29,139 nucleotides of DNA from Lobulomyces angularis (taxonomy: Eukaryota; Chytridiomycota; Chytridiomycetes; Lobulomycetales; Lobulomycetaceae): positions 36,330 to 65,468 of the forward strand of contig JADHYX010000071.1 of assembly GCA_027604685.1 (NCBI GenBank), written 5' to 3'. Under the pieces are notes generated by a model. The model was not told the origin of the DNA and did no database searches. It was given only the letters and a program-made list of their open reading frames with translations. Shown here piece after piece: positions 19,565 to 29,139 of the stretch. A program made the position numbers and the translations under genes. The first letter of the stretch is position 1, and each line of letters begins with the position of its first letter.

Positions 19565-22500
19565 ATGATTAAAGAACTGCAAACGTTCGATTCTGAGGTT
19601 TGCAAAAGCTATTTGACTTATTAATTTCATTTGTAGACTATCAAATTTGTTCCACTTCAAATTGATGCGAAATTAAAAGTTAGCGATCCCCTTGCTACCA
19701 CAGCATCAGTAAATTTATTGGCTGCTTCTAATATCTATGGATATATTGTAGCAGCTTCTGATTCTGGTTAGTTATATTTTTTTTTTTTTTTAGTTAAATT
19801 TACTGCAATTCGTTTTTTTTTTTTTTTTTTAATGCTACTTCATAAAAAACCGAAATGTCAAATTTTATTAATTATTTTTCCACAGGATTTAAATTTTATA
19901 ATACAAAAAATTTGGTTCACTCTTTTAAAATATCCGAAAACAAAAAAGTCAATTATGAGAGTGAAGTTGTTGTAAATATCAAAAATTCAAAAATTAGTCA
20001 TCTCAGATTATCAGCTGATGAGAAAAAGATAATAATTGGAACGAATAAAAATGAAATTCTAGTTTTTGAAGCTGGTTCTGTAGAAATTTCAAAAGGCAAC
20101 TTGGAGCCATCCAAAACCATTCTTTTTTCAAAACCATCAACTTTCACAGATCTTAAACCTAACCCTGATCAATTTCCAAATTTATGTACGATATTATTCG
20201 ATGATGGAAGTGTACTTAATGTGGATGTAACTGATGGAAAAATTATAGAATCAAAGTTAAATGAAAAAATTTCTTCTATATGTTGGAGTAAGCAGGGTAA
20301 AAGATTAGCATGCGCAACAGTTACGGGAGATATAATTCAGTTTACACCTGAATTTGAAGAAAAAAAACGTATAGCACCTCCTCCATCATTCATAGAAGAA
20401 TTCGGCTCGGAAGTTTCAATTAAAAGTTTAACTTGGATAGAAAATAAAACATTTTTAGCCTATTTTTTGAAAAATGATGATTCGGAGTATGATTCTGCCA
20501 CATTGTATTGCATTGATCAAGTGGTATTTAAAAAAAAAATTCTTATTTTTTTTACCTTCTTTTGCTCCTTAGGGGAATGAAATTTCATATCAAAAGTTTG
20601 TAGATCCTCCATTGTTTTCCAGACAAAATGAAGCAGGCATAAATTATTATTATGAATATATTCCTTCATGGGGGAAACAATCAAAATACTTTGTAATTTA
20701 TGGTGAGGCGGGTAGTACTGACATTGGTTTTATTCAGGCTAGCGAGAATCCTGCTACTCCAAATAACTACACGTGGGCAACTGTTACTCTTTCTGATTAT
20801 GTTACCTTGCCTCTAAAAGAAGACGATACTGAAACGAGAATTGTAGGATTTGCATTAGATTTCACTTCAAAGGAGGAGACGCGCCAACTAAATATACCAG
20901 ACCCTATTCCCCCTTCCCCAATTCTATTAATTCTATTGGATGATGGTAATTTGGTAGGGTATCATTGCTTTGATACTGCGTTACAAGAAAGTACCAATGC
21001 TATGACCACAATAAAGCCATTAGAAGTCGAACATAATTTTGTTAGATCTAATAACCCTCCTTCTGTTATTAGTAATAACTCTACATCATTCGTTTCTAAT
21101 AGTTTTGGCATAACAGAAGGCAAAAACAATGACAGTTCAGTTTTGGATACCACCACCAAAATCAAGGAACAAAATTCTGGTTTTTCATCATTTGGAAGCT
21201 TCAATTTGAACTCTAAAAAGGAAAATAATGAGAAAACCAGTCCACCGAAGAGCCCGTTTGGATCTTTTACAGCCAGCAAACCTTCCGACTCTAATTCAAC
21301 ATTCGGATTTTCTGCTTTAAAAGAACCTTCTAAATCCAATACAGGGCTATTTAATTCGACTCCATTTAAAGCAGCAAGTGCATTTTCAGATGCTGCCCAA
21401 ACTCCAAGTGCAAGTGGAATATTTGGATCAAAATTTTCTTCATTTGGCAGTAACTTAGGTGGTAAAGAAAGTGAAAATGAATCTTCAGCAGAAAGTTTTC
21501 AATTTGGGTCATCAACTGGAAACAATGTAATAGAAAAATTTAATAATAATGAGGCTGGAATGAAAAAAAGTGGTGCAGGTAGTTTATTTGGGCAATCACC
21601 GGCTGCCACCTCAAGTGATGGAAAAAGTAGCTTTACAGAACATGTTGAAAGGCCTGGCAAAAATCCAGCAACCCCATCAATTTTTAATTTAGACAAAAAA
21701 GTTACACCTTTAAAAATAGAAAAGAACATTTTTTCCTCCTCAATATCGACTTCTCCTACAGTTACAAATACCCCAACCAGCGCTGTTTTTAATGCAACAG
21801 CTGAAACTGATCCTTCATTCCAGTCTAGTAAAGGAACTAAGGTGAAACTTTTTTTTTTATTAATTTTTCGCACAAAAATTTTTCTAATTAAAAAAATAGC
21901 TTCTTGTGGATAATTTTGATTTAATGTATAGGGAATTTGAACAGGATCGAGAAGCGGTTTATATGATTTTTAACTTTGTATTTTTTTGAATATTTTTTTT
22001 AAATATAGTTTAACGATCTAATGAGAGACTCTTTAAATAAATGGGCGGAAGACGTTAAATCTAGATTTACCGAAAATACTGATACAATGAAGCTACTTTC
22101 AACTAGTGATTGGGGATTTAATGATTTAAACTTACTTTTAATTCTTAGAGAAGATTTAAGTGACTTAGTAAAAAAGGCTCAATCAGATTTTGTTAAAATT
22201 GGGGAATCTTTTGACAAGATTAATAACAATTTCTATTCTAGTAAAAAATGCATGTGTATATAACTTACAGTGTAATTTCTTTGTTTTAGCTAAACGCAAA
22301 GTTTTGGAATGCCGTAATTACTTAGAGCAAATAGAAAATAATAAAAAGATAGAGGAAAATAGGAAAGGGAAACAGTATTTTAGTCTACCACCTGAAGCTG
22401 AAGTTTTGAATAGAAAAATAAAAAAAAAAAAAAATGTAATAAAGTATTACTTCACAGACAAATATTTATATATTTTTTTTTTATTTAGGAATTAGAGTTG

Positions 22501-25500
22501 GCAGTTAAAGTAGTTTCGGATTATATCCAAGGCAAAATAAAGAATGAAAATCAACTAAGGTTAATTGAAATTTACAATTGTATTAGAAATTAACTGCATC
22601 ATTAATTTTTTTAGTGGACCTGTTTTACATAAAATTTCAACTAGTATTACCAGACTATTTGCGTTTTCGCAGGAAATCACTGCTAGATTAAACGAAATTA
22701 ATGACATGTTAAAAAATAACGTTGATAAACCCAATGAAATTAAAGCAGCATTAAATAAAAAAAAAAAAAAAAAAAAAGGCTATGGATTATTTGATTCTGA
22801 AGATGAAGAAAATGCCGTTGCCGAAATTACTGAAGACGTTTCAGAGCTCTGTCTACCTAAAAGTGATGGTTTGGAATTTGAAAAGCGTCATAAAAAACTG
22901 GAGATGTTAAAATCTTATTATGATAATCCAAGCAGAACAGTTTTTGAAAATAAAAAGCTTGTTGTTAAACCAAAAACCAATTGGATAAGAGCATTAGAAG
23001 AGGATGTTGAGGATGTAATAAATGAGAGTATTGTGATTGAAAACGAAGTTGCGGACAAAAAGGATGAAGTTGATAAGAGTATTGGAAGTAAAGGTACATC
23101 CATTCCAGCACCTCCAACCTTACCATTAGTTGCTGATTCATTAGTATCCAGTATCTTTAGCTCTGCTTCACCAATGATCAAAGTAAACATTGATTCACCT
23201 GTTGGAACTCCGGTGGAATCACCGTCACTTTCATTGTTTGATTCTCCTTTTTCAAAAATTAGTTTTAAGAAATCCAATCTTGCTGAGACTAGTGCCCCAA
23301 CAACAACAAGCGGATTTAATTTTGAAAGCAAAGGTTGGAATTGTAAAAAATGCTTCTTCAATAACAAAGATGGGACCCAATGCAAGTCCTGTAAAACGAC
23401 ACACGATTTCCAATTAGGAAATAACAATGGTGTCACTAAAGCCTTCACCTCTTCATCCAACTTTGGAGCAAAGTCAAGTTTTAATGATGGTGAAAGCTCC
23501 AAATCAAAGCCATTTACATTTGCTGATTTGGGTTTTAAGCAGTCTGGTTGGAACTGTACAATTTGTTTATCTACTAATCAAGAAAATATCAACTGCTGCC
23601 TTGCATGTGAAACTGACCGATTTCCCGTCGCAGTAAACAAAGCAGAAACTAAAAGTCCTCAAAAAAAAACGTTTACTTTTGGGTCAAGTACCAGCGTGGC
23701 TACATCATGGACTTTTGGTGCAAAGACTGACCCTAATACAAAATCTCCATTTGGTTTGAAAACTGATTCTGATACAAAATCTCCATTTGGTTTGAAAACT
23801 GATTCTGATACAAAATCTCCATTTGGTGCAAATGGTGCAAGTATTGATACGAAATTTAATTTTGGGGAAAATGCTAATATTGGAGAGAAACCTCAGGAGT
23901 GTACTGAACAAGTGTTGTCTAGTGCAGTGAACCACATGGCATCTGATCAGTCGCCACAGAAAACTGAGGGAACTGTTGAACAAGGAATATTTGAAGATGA
24001 TTCCGTAGTAGTTGATAGCGAAGATGCACCAAGCAATCCAGAACAGGGTGATAAAGTAAACTATGAGGGTGACGAAGTTGACGTTTCTGGTGTTATGGTT
24101 AGTGGCGCTGATGGATCTAATACAGACGTCAGCGATTTGAGCTATAATTTAGTGAAGTCTTCTGAAGACGAAAGTCCGGTCAACTCAGTGTTACATGGTG
24201 ATGATGAACTTCGCGATTCCATTTCTGCAATCCAGTTGTCTCCTACGAAACCTGGAAGCTTAACTAAAGAAATTATTGATAACTCCGTTTTAGACAAAAC
24301 TGAAAAATTAGAAGATGCAAGTCCTACCAAACCAGCTTCCTCAGTAAAAGTTCAAGAATCTGCTTTCATTGTAAATGAGACAGACAGCTTAAATTCTTTA
24401 TTCAACACTTCAACTAGTCTAGGTAAATAAGTTCTAATTATTTTTTTTTAATTATTTAATAAGGGGATAAATGTGAAATTGACTCTGATAAAACTGAATC
24501 AAGTTTGAAAGGTACAGTTTTAATCTATTTTCAAATTTTTTTATTGTATTTTTTCTTTCACATTGTTTTCAGCGTCGCCATTGGCCAAAACTAATGAAGG
24601 AGTGGTATTCGGAACTCCCTTAAAAACTGAAAAAGGATTGTCTTCAAAAGAAAGTGATATACCAACTAAATCTATTTCAACTGCACCAGTGTTTGGTTCA
24701 AGTAGTTTCGGAAAGCAACCTTCCCCATCTCTTTTGTCTAATCTTTCAGTTAGTAAACCTAACGACGGCGGCGCAGGTAAACAAAAAATAACATAAAAAA
24801 AAATGCTCAATAACAATCGACAGTTTTTGGTAGTTCCACTGCCATTCCATTAAAGAGCTTTGGAAATGTTGGACAAGGTACTAGCTTGCGTTCTTTTTTT
24901 TTTTAACGATTGTTTTTTTTTTTTTTTTTTAGATGCTGTAGGCACCTCCATTTTTGGTGACTATTATATTTTCAAATTTTTTTTTTATTCATAATTTTTA
25001 TAAATTAATAGCTAGCAACACTTCTCCAGCAGTTACAAGTAAAAAAAAAATTCTTTTTTTTTAATAAAATTTATTTTGTAGATACTCCTTCGTTATTCGG
25101 TGTAAGCGCAACCTCACCATTTACAACCCAACCCAAAAATACTACTTCGGTCTTTGGCACAATACCTTCCACAGTTACAACTTTACCCTTTGGTGCAGGT
25201 GTTGCTTCAACGGCATCACCTTTTAGTGCTCAAGCTCCACCTGCTTCTTCACCCTTTGGTGCAGTTTCTGCTACAACAGCGTCACCTACTTCTGCTTTTG
25301 GAATGCAACCACAAGCTAATTCCTTGTTTGGTGCGCAATCCACAATAGCGCCTTCTGCTTTTGGAATCCAACCACAGGTCACCTCCGCATTTGGTGCGCA
25401 ATCCACAACAGCTCCTTCTGCTTTTGGAATTCAACCACAGGCTACTTCCTTATTTGGTGCGCAGTCCACTACCGCGCCTTCTGCTTTTGGAGTTCAACCA

Positions 25501-26547
25501 AAAGCTACTTCCTTATTTGGTGCGCAGTCCACAACAGCTCCTTCTGCGTTTGGGATTCAACCACAGGCCACCTCAGCATTTGGTGCGCAATCCACAACAG
25601 CTCCTTCTGCTTTTGGAATTCAACCACAGGTCACCCCGACATTTGGTGCACAACCTGGTTTTGGTAATCAACCTCAGACTGCGTTTTCCGCATTTGGGGC
25701 TAATTCTACCAGCACTCCTTCTACAAGTGTGTTCGGCTCTTCCAACCTTAACTCAAATGGTTACTATATTACACATTTTATTACTAATTTGCTGATAATT
25801 ATGCAGCTTTACCAAGTGCCTTTGGATCTGGTCTTAATTCATCACCTGCTTTTGGTTCTGTGCAAAACAACAGCAGTTTTCAGTCTGCACCTGCCTTTGG
25901 ATCGTCAAGTTTTGGAGGTGTAACTCCAGCTTTTTCATCAAACTCATTTGGAGCTCCTGCGTATGGATCTAGTTCATTTGGTAGTCAACCTGCAGCATCA
26001 GGGTTTGGATCATTGAATAATGGAAATTTGGCTTCAAATTTTGGAGCTTCATTTGGATCTACTTCATTTGGTGCACCAAGAACTGGCATGCCACTGTAAA
26101 CAAAAAAAAAATTACTCAACTTTATTTTTTTTTTTTTTCTTTATTTAAATGTTTTTAAAAAAAAAAAAAAAAAAAATATTGATTTTAGGAATTCATCAGC
26201 TGCATTAGCTTCCTTACAATCCACTACAGTTTTTGGCTCAAAGTAAAACTAATAATAAAAATTAAATTTTTAAAATTTTTTGTTGTTTTTTTAGCACTGC
26301 AACACCACCCTCAGCCAACAATTTTAGCGGGTTTGCACAATTGGCTTCAAAGGATAATGATGCAGCTACAATTTTTTCTACTGGGTAAGAAAAGAAGAAA
26401 AAAAAATAATACTATTCAGATAAATTTTTAATAATATTTTATAAGACATTTAATTTTTTTTTTTTTTTCAGATCATCTTCTGTTTTTGGTAATTCAAATA
26501 GCAATAATTCATTTTCAGGAAGTAATTTTACTACATCAAGAAAGTAG
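19565..26547 (+). CDS. NUP214: Nup214/Nup159-type FG nucleoporin with RanBP2 zinc fingers, about 1974 aa
   Basis: Nineteen exons join to 1975 codons including the stop: 19565-19597, 19637-19766, 19886-20520, 20573-21841, 21900-21956, 22009-22240, 22290-22435, 22489-22559, 22615-24422, 24464-24511, 24573-24776, 24824-24877, 24933-24956, 25012-25038, 25082-25759, 25807-26095, 26189-26242, 26295-26384, 26472-26547. Residues 1-400 form a beta-propeller ending in LLDDGNLVGYHCFD, the Nup159/Nup214 pattern that docks the mRNA-export helicase Dbp5/DDX19. Then come a first FG region (about 430-690), a coiled-coil region (about 690-935), two RanBP2-type zinc fingers (about 1097 and 1168; WNCxxC...CxxC), an acidic stretch (about 1320-1460) and a long C-terminal FG region (about 1480-1974). 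The complex sits on the cytoplasmic side of the nuclear pore in known relatives. FG repeats bind transport receptors and the fingers would bind Ran. The short exons 10-14 and 17-19 are the least certain part. Confidence 0.88.
22757..22777 (+). repeat. Run of 21 A inside the nucleoporin coding sequence (Lys7)
   Basis: Twenty-one uninterrupted A residues are read as seven AAA codons between Asn and Gly, followed by an acidic, CK2-like stretch (LFDSEDEEN). Both sides are open in the same frame, so the length is a multiple that preserves the frame. Poly(A) tracks of this length can stall or slip ribosomes and are prone to sequencing error. Confidence 0.85.
23333..23622 (+). other. Pair of RanBP2-type zinc fingers encoded in exon 9
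   Basis: Finger 1 (about 23333-23407) reads WNCKKCFFNN...QCKSC, with nine residues between the Cys pairs, one fewer than usual. Finger 2 (about 23546-23622) reads WNCTICLSTN...CLAC with the canonical ten. Both keep the Trp and the Asn that define the family. In Nup153 and RanBP2 such fingers bind Ran. Confidence 0.88.
23723..23830 (+). repeat. 36-bp coding repeat, three copies
   Basis: Units 23723-23758, 23759-23794 and 23795-23830 encode KTD(P/S)(N/D)TKSPFG(L/A) twelve-residue steps, each with one FG. The second and third units are almost identical, a sign of recent duplication. Confidence 0.9.
25327..25641 (+). repeat. 63-bp coding minisatellite, five full copies, FG domain
   Basis: Five full units of exactly 63 bp start at 25327, 25390, 25453, 25516 and 25579, with partial units on both sides. 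Each encodes a 21-residue step of the form FGAQSTxAPSAFGxQPxxTSx with two FG dipeptides. Copies differ at a few third-codon and amino-acid positions. Confidence 0.92.
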
Positions 26548-26824
26548 AAAAAATTTAATTTTTAAACAAAAAAAAAAAAAAAGATGAAGATAGTATCTTT
26601 GTAAATTATTATTTTTTTTTTTTTTTTTCCCTTTTTTTTTTTTTTATAAGAAAATAAAAATTATGATTTTTTTTTTAATATATAAATATAATATAAAATT
26701 TAATTTTTTTTATTGAAAAAAAAAAAAAAAAAAAAAATGACGATATGAAAAATGAAATGAAATAATATATAAAAAAAAAAAAGTTTTTTGTTTATGAGTA
26801 TACTTTTTTTGTTTTTTACTAATT

Positions 26825-27301
26825 TTATTTATCGATTGAATTTTTTCTTTCCAATAAAATTGATTTCCTGTACAGAAAAAGAGGGATTATCAAAGCCATG
26901 TCAATGAGCATTGGAATGATGAGAGCAAGATAGACAACTATAGAAACAGTTTTTACAACCTCTTTGCCTTCAGTTGGGTTGTAGGTAGTAGTAGTTCCAT
27001 TGGCGTTGTTGATGACGATATTTTCGTTGGTGTTGGAGACTTTTCCAAAAAAAGTGATGAGGAGACAAACTAATACAATGGTTATCAGGTAGCTGATGAT
27101 GTGAATGACAAACTCTATTAAGATCAAAAGTGGAGTAGATTTTCTGTCAGTGTAAATTACGTAAAAGCAGGCAACATTCAATGTTAGTAAAACTGCGTTG
27201 ACGATTACTGCTACGAGGTTTGTGAGGTTGATAAAAAATCCTATGAATTGTAAAAGTGATAACAGTCCTATACACACTAGTGCGCTAGTTTTTGAAACCA
27301 T
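26825..27301 (-). CDS. Tetraspan membrane protein, 158 aa (paralogue 1)
   Basis: This is a single-exon gene. The product has four predicted transmembrane helices at about residues 7-27, 30-52, 58-86 and 118-148. A hydrophilic, probably extracellular loop between helices 3 and 4 contains IVINNANGTTTT with an N-glycosylation sequon. It opens MVSKTSALVCIG and ends with a short basic tail (LFLYRKSILLERKNSIDK). The architecture resembles claudin/tetraspan-like surface proteins, but the conserved motifs of tetraspanins (CCG) or claudins (GLWxxC) are missing. A close paralogue sits at 28468-28959. It is divergent from the His-rich secreted protein gene with only 105 bases between the two starts, so the two may share a promoter region. 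Function unknown. Confidence 0.8.
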   Translation of the reverse strand: MVSKTSALVCIGLLSLLQFIGFFINLTNLVAVIVNAVLLTLNVACFYVIYTDRKSTPLLILIEFVIHIISYLITIVLVCLLITFFGKVSNTNENIVINNANGTTTTYNPTEGKEVVKTVSIVVYLALIIPMLIDMALIIPLFLYRKSILLERKNSIDK

Positions 27302-27406
27302 TTCCTTTTTCTTTTTTTTTTTTTAAATTTATTTTTCCTATATTAAAAAAAATAAAAAAAAAAAGCACAGCCAAATAAAATTTTTTTTTTTTTTGAAGAA
27401 TTTCTG

Positions 27407-28016
27407 ATGAGAAAGATAGTTTTGATTCTTCTCTCTACTCTAGCAACGGTGCTTTCGTTGAATCGCAACCATCACCATCTTCAACATCAACAGCACCATC
27501 TTCATCAGCAAACTTCTAAAATTCACAACGATAAAGATGCTAAACTCACTAATAATTTAGTCGAGGATCATCTAATTTTAAAAAAAGATTCTGCAACTTT
27601 AAAAAATTCTGTAAACAAACTTCTCGAAGTAGATGAAAAAAAAAATAAAAAAAGTTTAAATTTGGAAAAAAATAAAGACAAAAAAAAAAACAAGATTTTT
27701 GTAGAATACATGAAAAAAGGTGATAAAAATATATAAAAAAAATAAAAATTAAGTAATTATCTAATAAAAAAAATTTTTTTTATTTATTTTTTTTATTAAT
27801 AGATTTTTGGAAAGATCATTTGATTAAAACACAACATAGCAATGAACAAAAAACGGAACCTTTGGAAAAGAAAAGGTCAACTGAAAATTTTGTTTTTAAG
27901 GGTTATGATGATAAAAGTATAATAAAATAAAAAAAAATGTAACATTCTTTAATTACTTTATTATTTTTTTTTTTTTAGGTTTTTGGGTAAATAAACTAAT
28001 CATAAAACATCATTGA
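27407..28016 (+). CDS. His-rich secreted protein, 154 aa
   Basis: Three exons (27407-27719, 27803-27916, 27979-28016) give 155 codons including the stop. A signal peptide (MRKIVLILLSTLATVLS) is followed directly by a His/Gln-rich segment (NHHHLQHQQHHLHQQ) that could bind Zn, Cu or Ni. A long Lys/Asn/Asp-rich, probably disordered middle follows. The last two exons encode two related short motifs, DFWKDHLIK and SFWVNKLIIK. Both joins are phase 1 and keep the frame, with stop TGA at 28014-28016. A two-exon alternative ending earlier would read into the first intron and stop at 27734. The position between two tetraspan genes suggests a surface or extracellular role, but this is inference. No family recognised. 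Confidence 0.65.
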
Positions 28017-28467
28017 CAAAAAAAAATATATATATATATATATAAATATTTGTATTTATTTTGTATTATAGAATTATTTTTATTTTATTTATATCAATTT
28101 TTTTTTTTTTTAATAAACAAATTGTACTAGCTGATCAAAAACCAAAAAAAAAAATAGTTGATTTAATGTTATCAATTCAAATAAATAAAAATTTCCTTTT
28201 TTTTTTTTTTTTAATAAAAAAGAAACAAAAAAAAAAATGAAGAAAAAGAAAAAAAAATGAAAAAACCAAAAACCTTTGAAAAAAATCTGTAAAAATATTA
28301 AATAAATTATTTTAAAAAAGATAAAATTAAAAGAAAATAAAAAAAATCTTTTACTACAATAAAAAAAAAAAAAAAACTACAAACATAACAAATTAACAAA
28401 AAAACAACTTTTTTTTATAAAATATTTAAAAATATAAGAGGTTTCTCTTTTTTTTTTTATTTTTTTC
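28017..28467. other. Intergenic between convergent genes, low complexity
   Basis: About 450 bases of extreme A/T homopolymers with a dinucleotide repeat near the left end. No gene or RNA is visible. Confidence 0.65.
28026..28044. repeat. (AT)n microsatellite
   Basis: About nine AT dinucleotides in a row, just past the stop of the His-rich protein gene. This is likely to vary in length between strains. Confidence 0.85.
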
Positions 28468-28959
28468 TTAATTTTTAGAGACTTCAACTTCTTGAGTACC
28501 TTGAGCACGAGCTAAAAGTAGCGTTTTTCTGTAGAGGAATAGAGGAATGATCAAACAAAGATCAATAATCAGAGGAATGACAAGAAATAAGATAGCAACA
28601 ACGCCGATTGCAGGAGGTAATTGAGAAGTATCAATGCTTGTAGTGGTAGGATTTCCATTTGCATCATTAATAACAATGGTTTGATTAGTATTAGCAACGC
28701 TTGAGAAAGTGACGACCACAAGAACAAAAGAAACGATGATGATAACATAAGAGATTATGTGCAGGATGAATTCAGCAAGGATAAACTTGGTAGCAGTAGG
28801 ATGGTTCTTGTAGATAACATAGAAGCAGACTCCGTCAAGGATGACCAAAAGAATGCTGATCACAGCACTAATAGGGTTGGTAATTGAGAACGCAAACTGA
28901 ACTATTTGAAGCACCGTTAGAATTCCAATGCACACTAAAGCTGTTGTTTTTGACACCAT
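28468..28959 (-). CDS. Tetraspan membrane protein, 163 aa (paralogue 2)
   Basis: This is a single-exon gene, clearly paralogous to the protein at 26825-27301. It shares the start MVSKT(S/T)ALVCIG, the CFYVIY end of helix 2, the E-F-(V/I)-(I/L)-H-I-I-S-Y helix 3 core, the IVIN(N/D)ANG loop motif and the IIPLFLYRK exit from helix 4. Four helices are predicted at about residues 7-27, 30-52, 58-88 and 118-150. The loop carries a sequon (NQT) and the tail is short and charged (ARAQGTQEVEVSKN). Codon use is less extreme in A/T than in paralogue 1, hinting at higher expression. No named family is recognised. A role in the cell surface or membrane organisation is plausible but unproven. Confidence 0.82.
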   Translation of the reverse strand: MVSKTTALVCIGILTVLQIVQFAFSITNPISAVISILLVILDGVCFYVIYKNHPTATKFILAEFILHIISYVIIIVSFVLVVVTFSSVANTNQTIVINDANGNPTTTSIDTSQLPPAIGVVAILFLVIPLIIDLCLIIPLFLYRKTLLLARAQGTQEVEVSKN

Positions 28960-29058
28960 TTTTTTTTAAATTTTTTAATTTAAATTTTAAATTTTTTTAG
29001 TACTTTTTAAAAAAAAAACTTTGATTTTTATAGAAAACCTATTAACCGTGCCTTATTT

Positions 29059-29079
29059 TGAGGCGTTGCGGCAGCCTCA
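29059..29079. repeat. GC-rich inverted repeat upstream of tetraspan 2
   Basis: tgaggc (29059-29064) and gcctca (29074-29079) are perfect complements around a nine-base GC-rich centre, 100 bases upstream of the tetraspan 2 start in otherwise AT-rich DNA. Possibly a dyad for a dimeric transcription factor. Confidence 0.5.
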
Positions 29080-29139
29080 TATTCAACAATAAAAAAAATA
29101 AAATAAAAATTGAAGCAAAAATAAAACAAAATTTAAACA

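Noticed and set aside
22918..23502. Long open frame of 194 codons antisense to the nucleoporin
   Set aside because: It lies opposite the zinc-finger exon, whose sense frame carries recognisable domains. Antisense openness follows from the Ser/Asn/Lys-rich sense codons.
25154..25795. Leu/Gln/His-rich open frames overlapping the FG minisatellite
   Set aside because: They are frame-shifted readings of the repeated 63-bp units and contain no domain.
1..29139. tRNA, rRNA, CRISPR or intact transposon genes
   Set aside because: Both strands were scanned by eye for clover-leaf sequences, terminal repeats and transposase motifs and none was convincing. A tRNA scan would be decisive.

Overview
This 29-kb window looks like nuclear DNA of an AT-rich, intron-dense microbial eukaryote, most likely an early-diverging fungus. 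The reasons are short (about 40-120 nt) GT...AG introns with pyrimidine-rich 3' ends in most genes, A/T homopolymers in almost every non-coding stretch, a DUF4360 secreted protein (a family I know mainly from fungi), and a Nup159/Nup214-type nucleoporin. A Rozella- or chytrid-like source would fit, but this is inference. A run of ten N bases at 14740-14749 shows a scaffolded draft assembly. Exon models were built by hand from splice signals. Every complete multi-exon model adds up to a whole number of codons.

Layout, left to right: (1) the 3' end of an ACAD10/11-type phosphotransferase (+, to 1122) and a small multi-pass membrane protein (+, 1335-2171). (2) An IQ-motif array protein with a PP1-docking motif (+, 3184-5235), then an orphan seven-helix receptor on the other strand (-, 6336-7932). 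(3) A small secreted protein (+, 8973-9530), then two paralogous alpha/beta hydrolases (+, 9670-11150 and 13401-14698) on either side of a UBE2G1/Ubc7-type ubiquitin-conjugating enzyme gene (-, 11491-12558). (4) A gene-poor stretch with an Asn/Ser-rich small secreted protein (-, 15624-15845) and a DUF4360 secreted protein (-, 17429-18090). (5) A 19-exon nucleoporin gene of about 1974 codons (+, 19565-26547), with an N-terminal beta-propeller, a central coiled coil, two RanBP2-type zinc fingers and a C-terminal FG region. (6) Two paralogous tetraspan membrane proteins (-, 26825-27301 and 28468-28959) with a His-rich secreted protein gene (+, 27407-28016) between them.

Housekeeping functions (nuclear pore, ubiquitination) are mixed with cell-surface and secreted proteins: a receptor, two tetraspans and four secreted proteins. 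No operon-like pathway is evident, and no rRNA, tRNA, CRISPR array or intact transposon was seen. The most interesting items are the mixed nucleoporin architecture, the IQ-array/PP1-docking protein, the orphan receptor, and the tetraspan/His-rich locus, none of which I can assign to a named family beyond the domains described.
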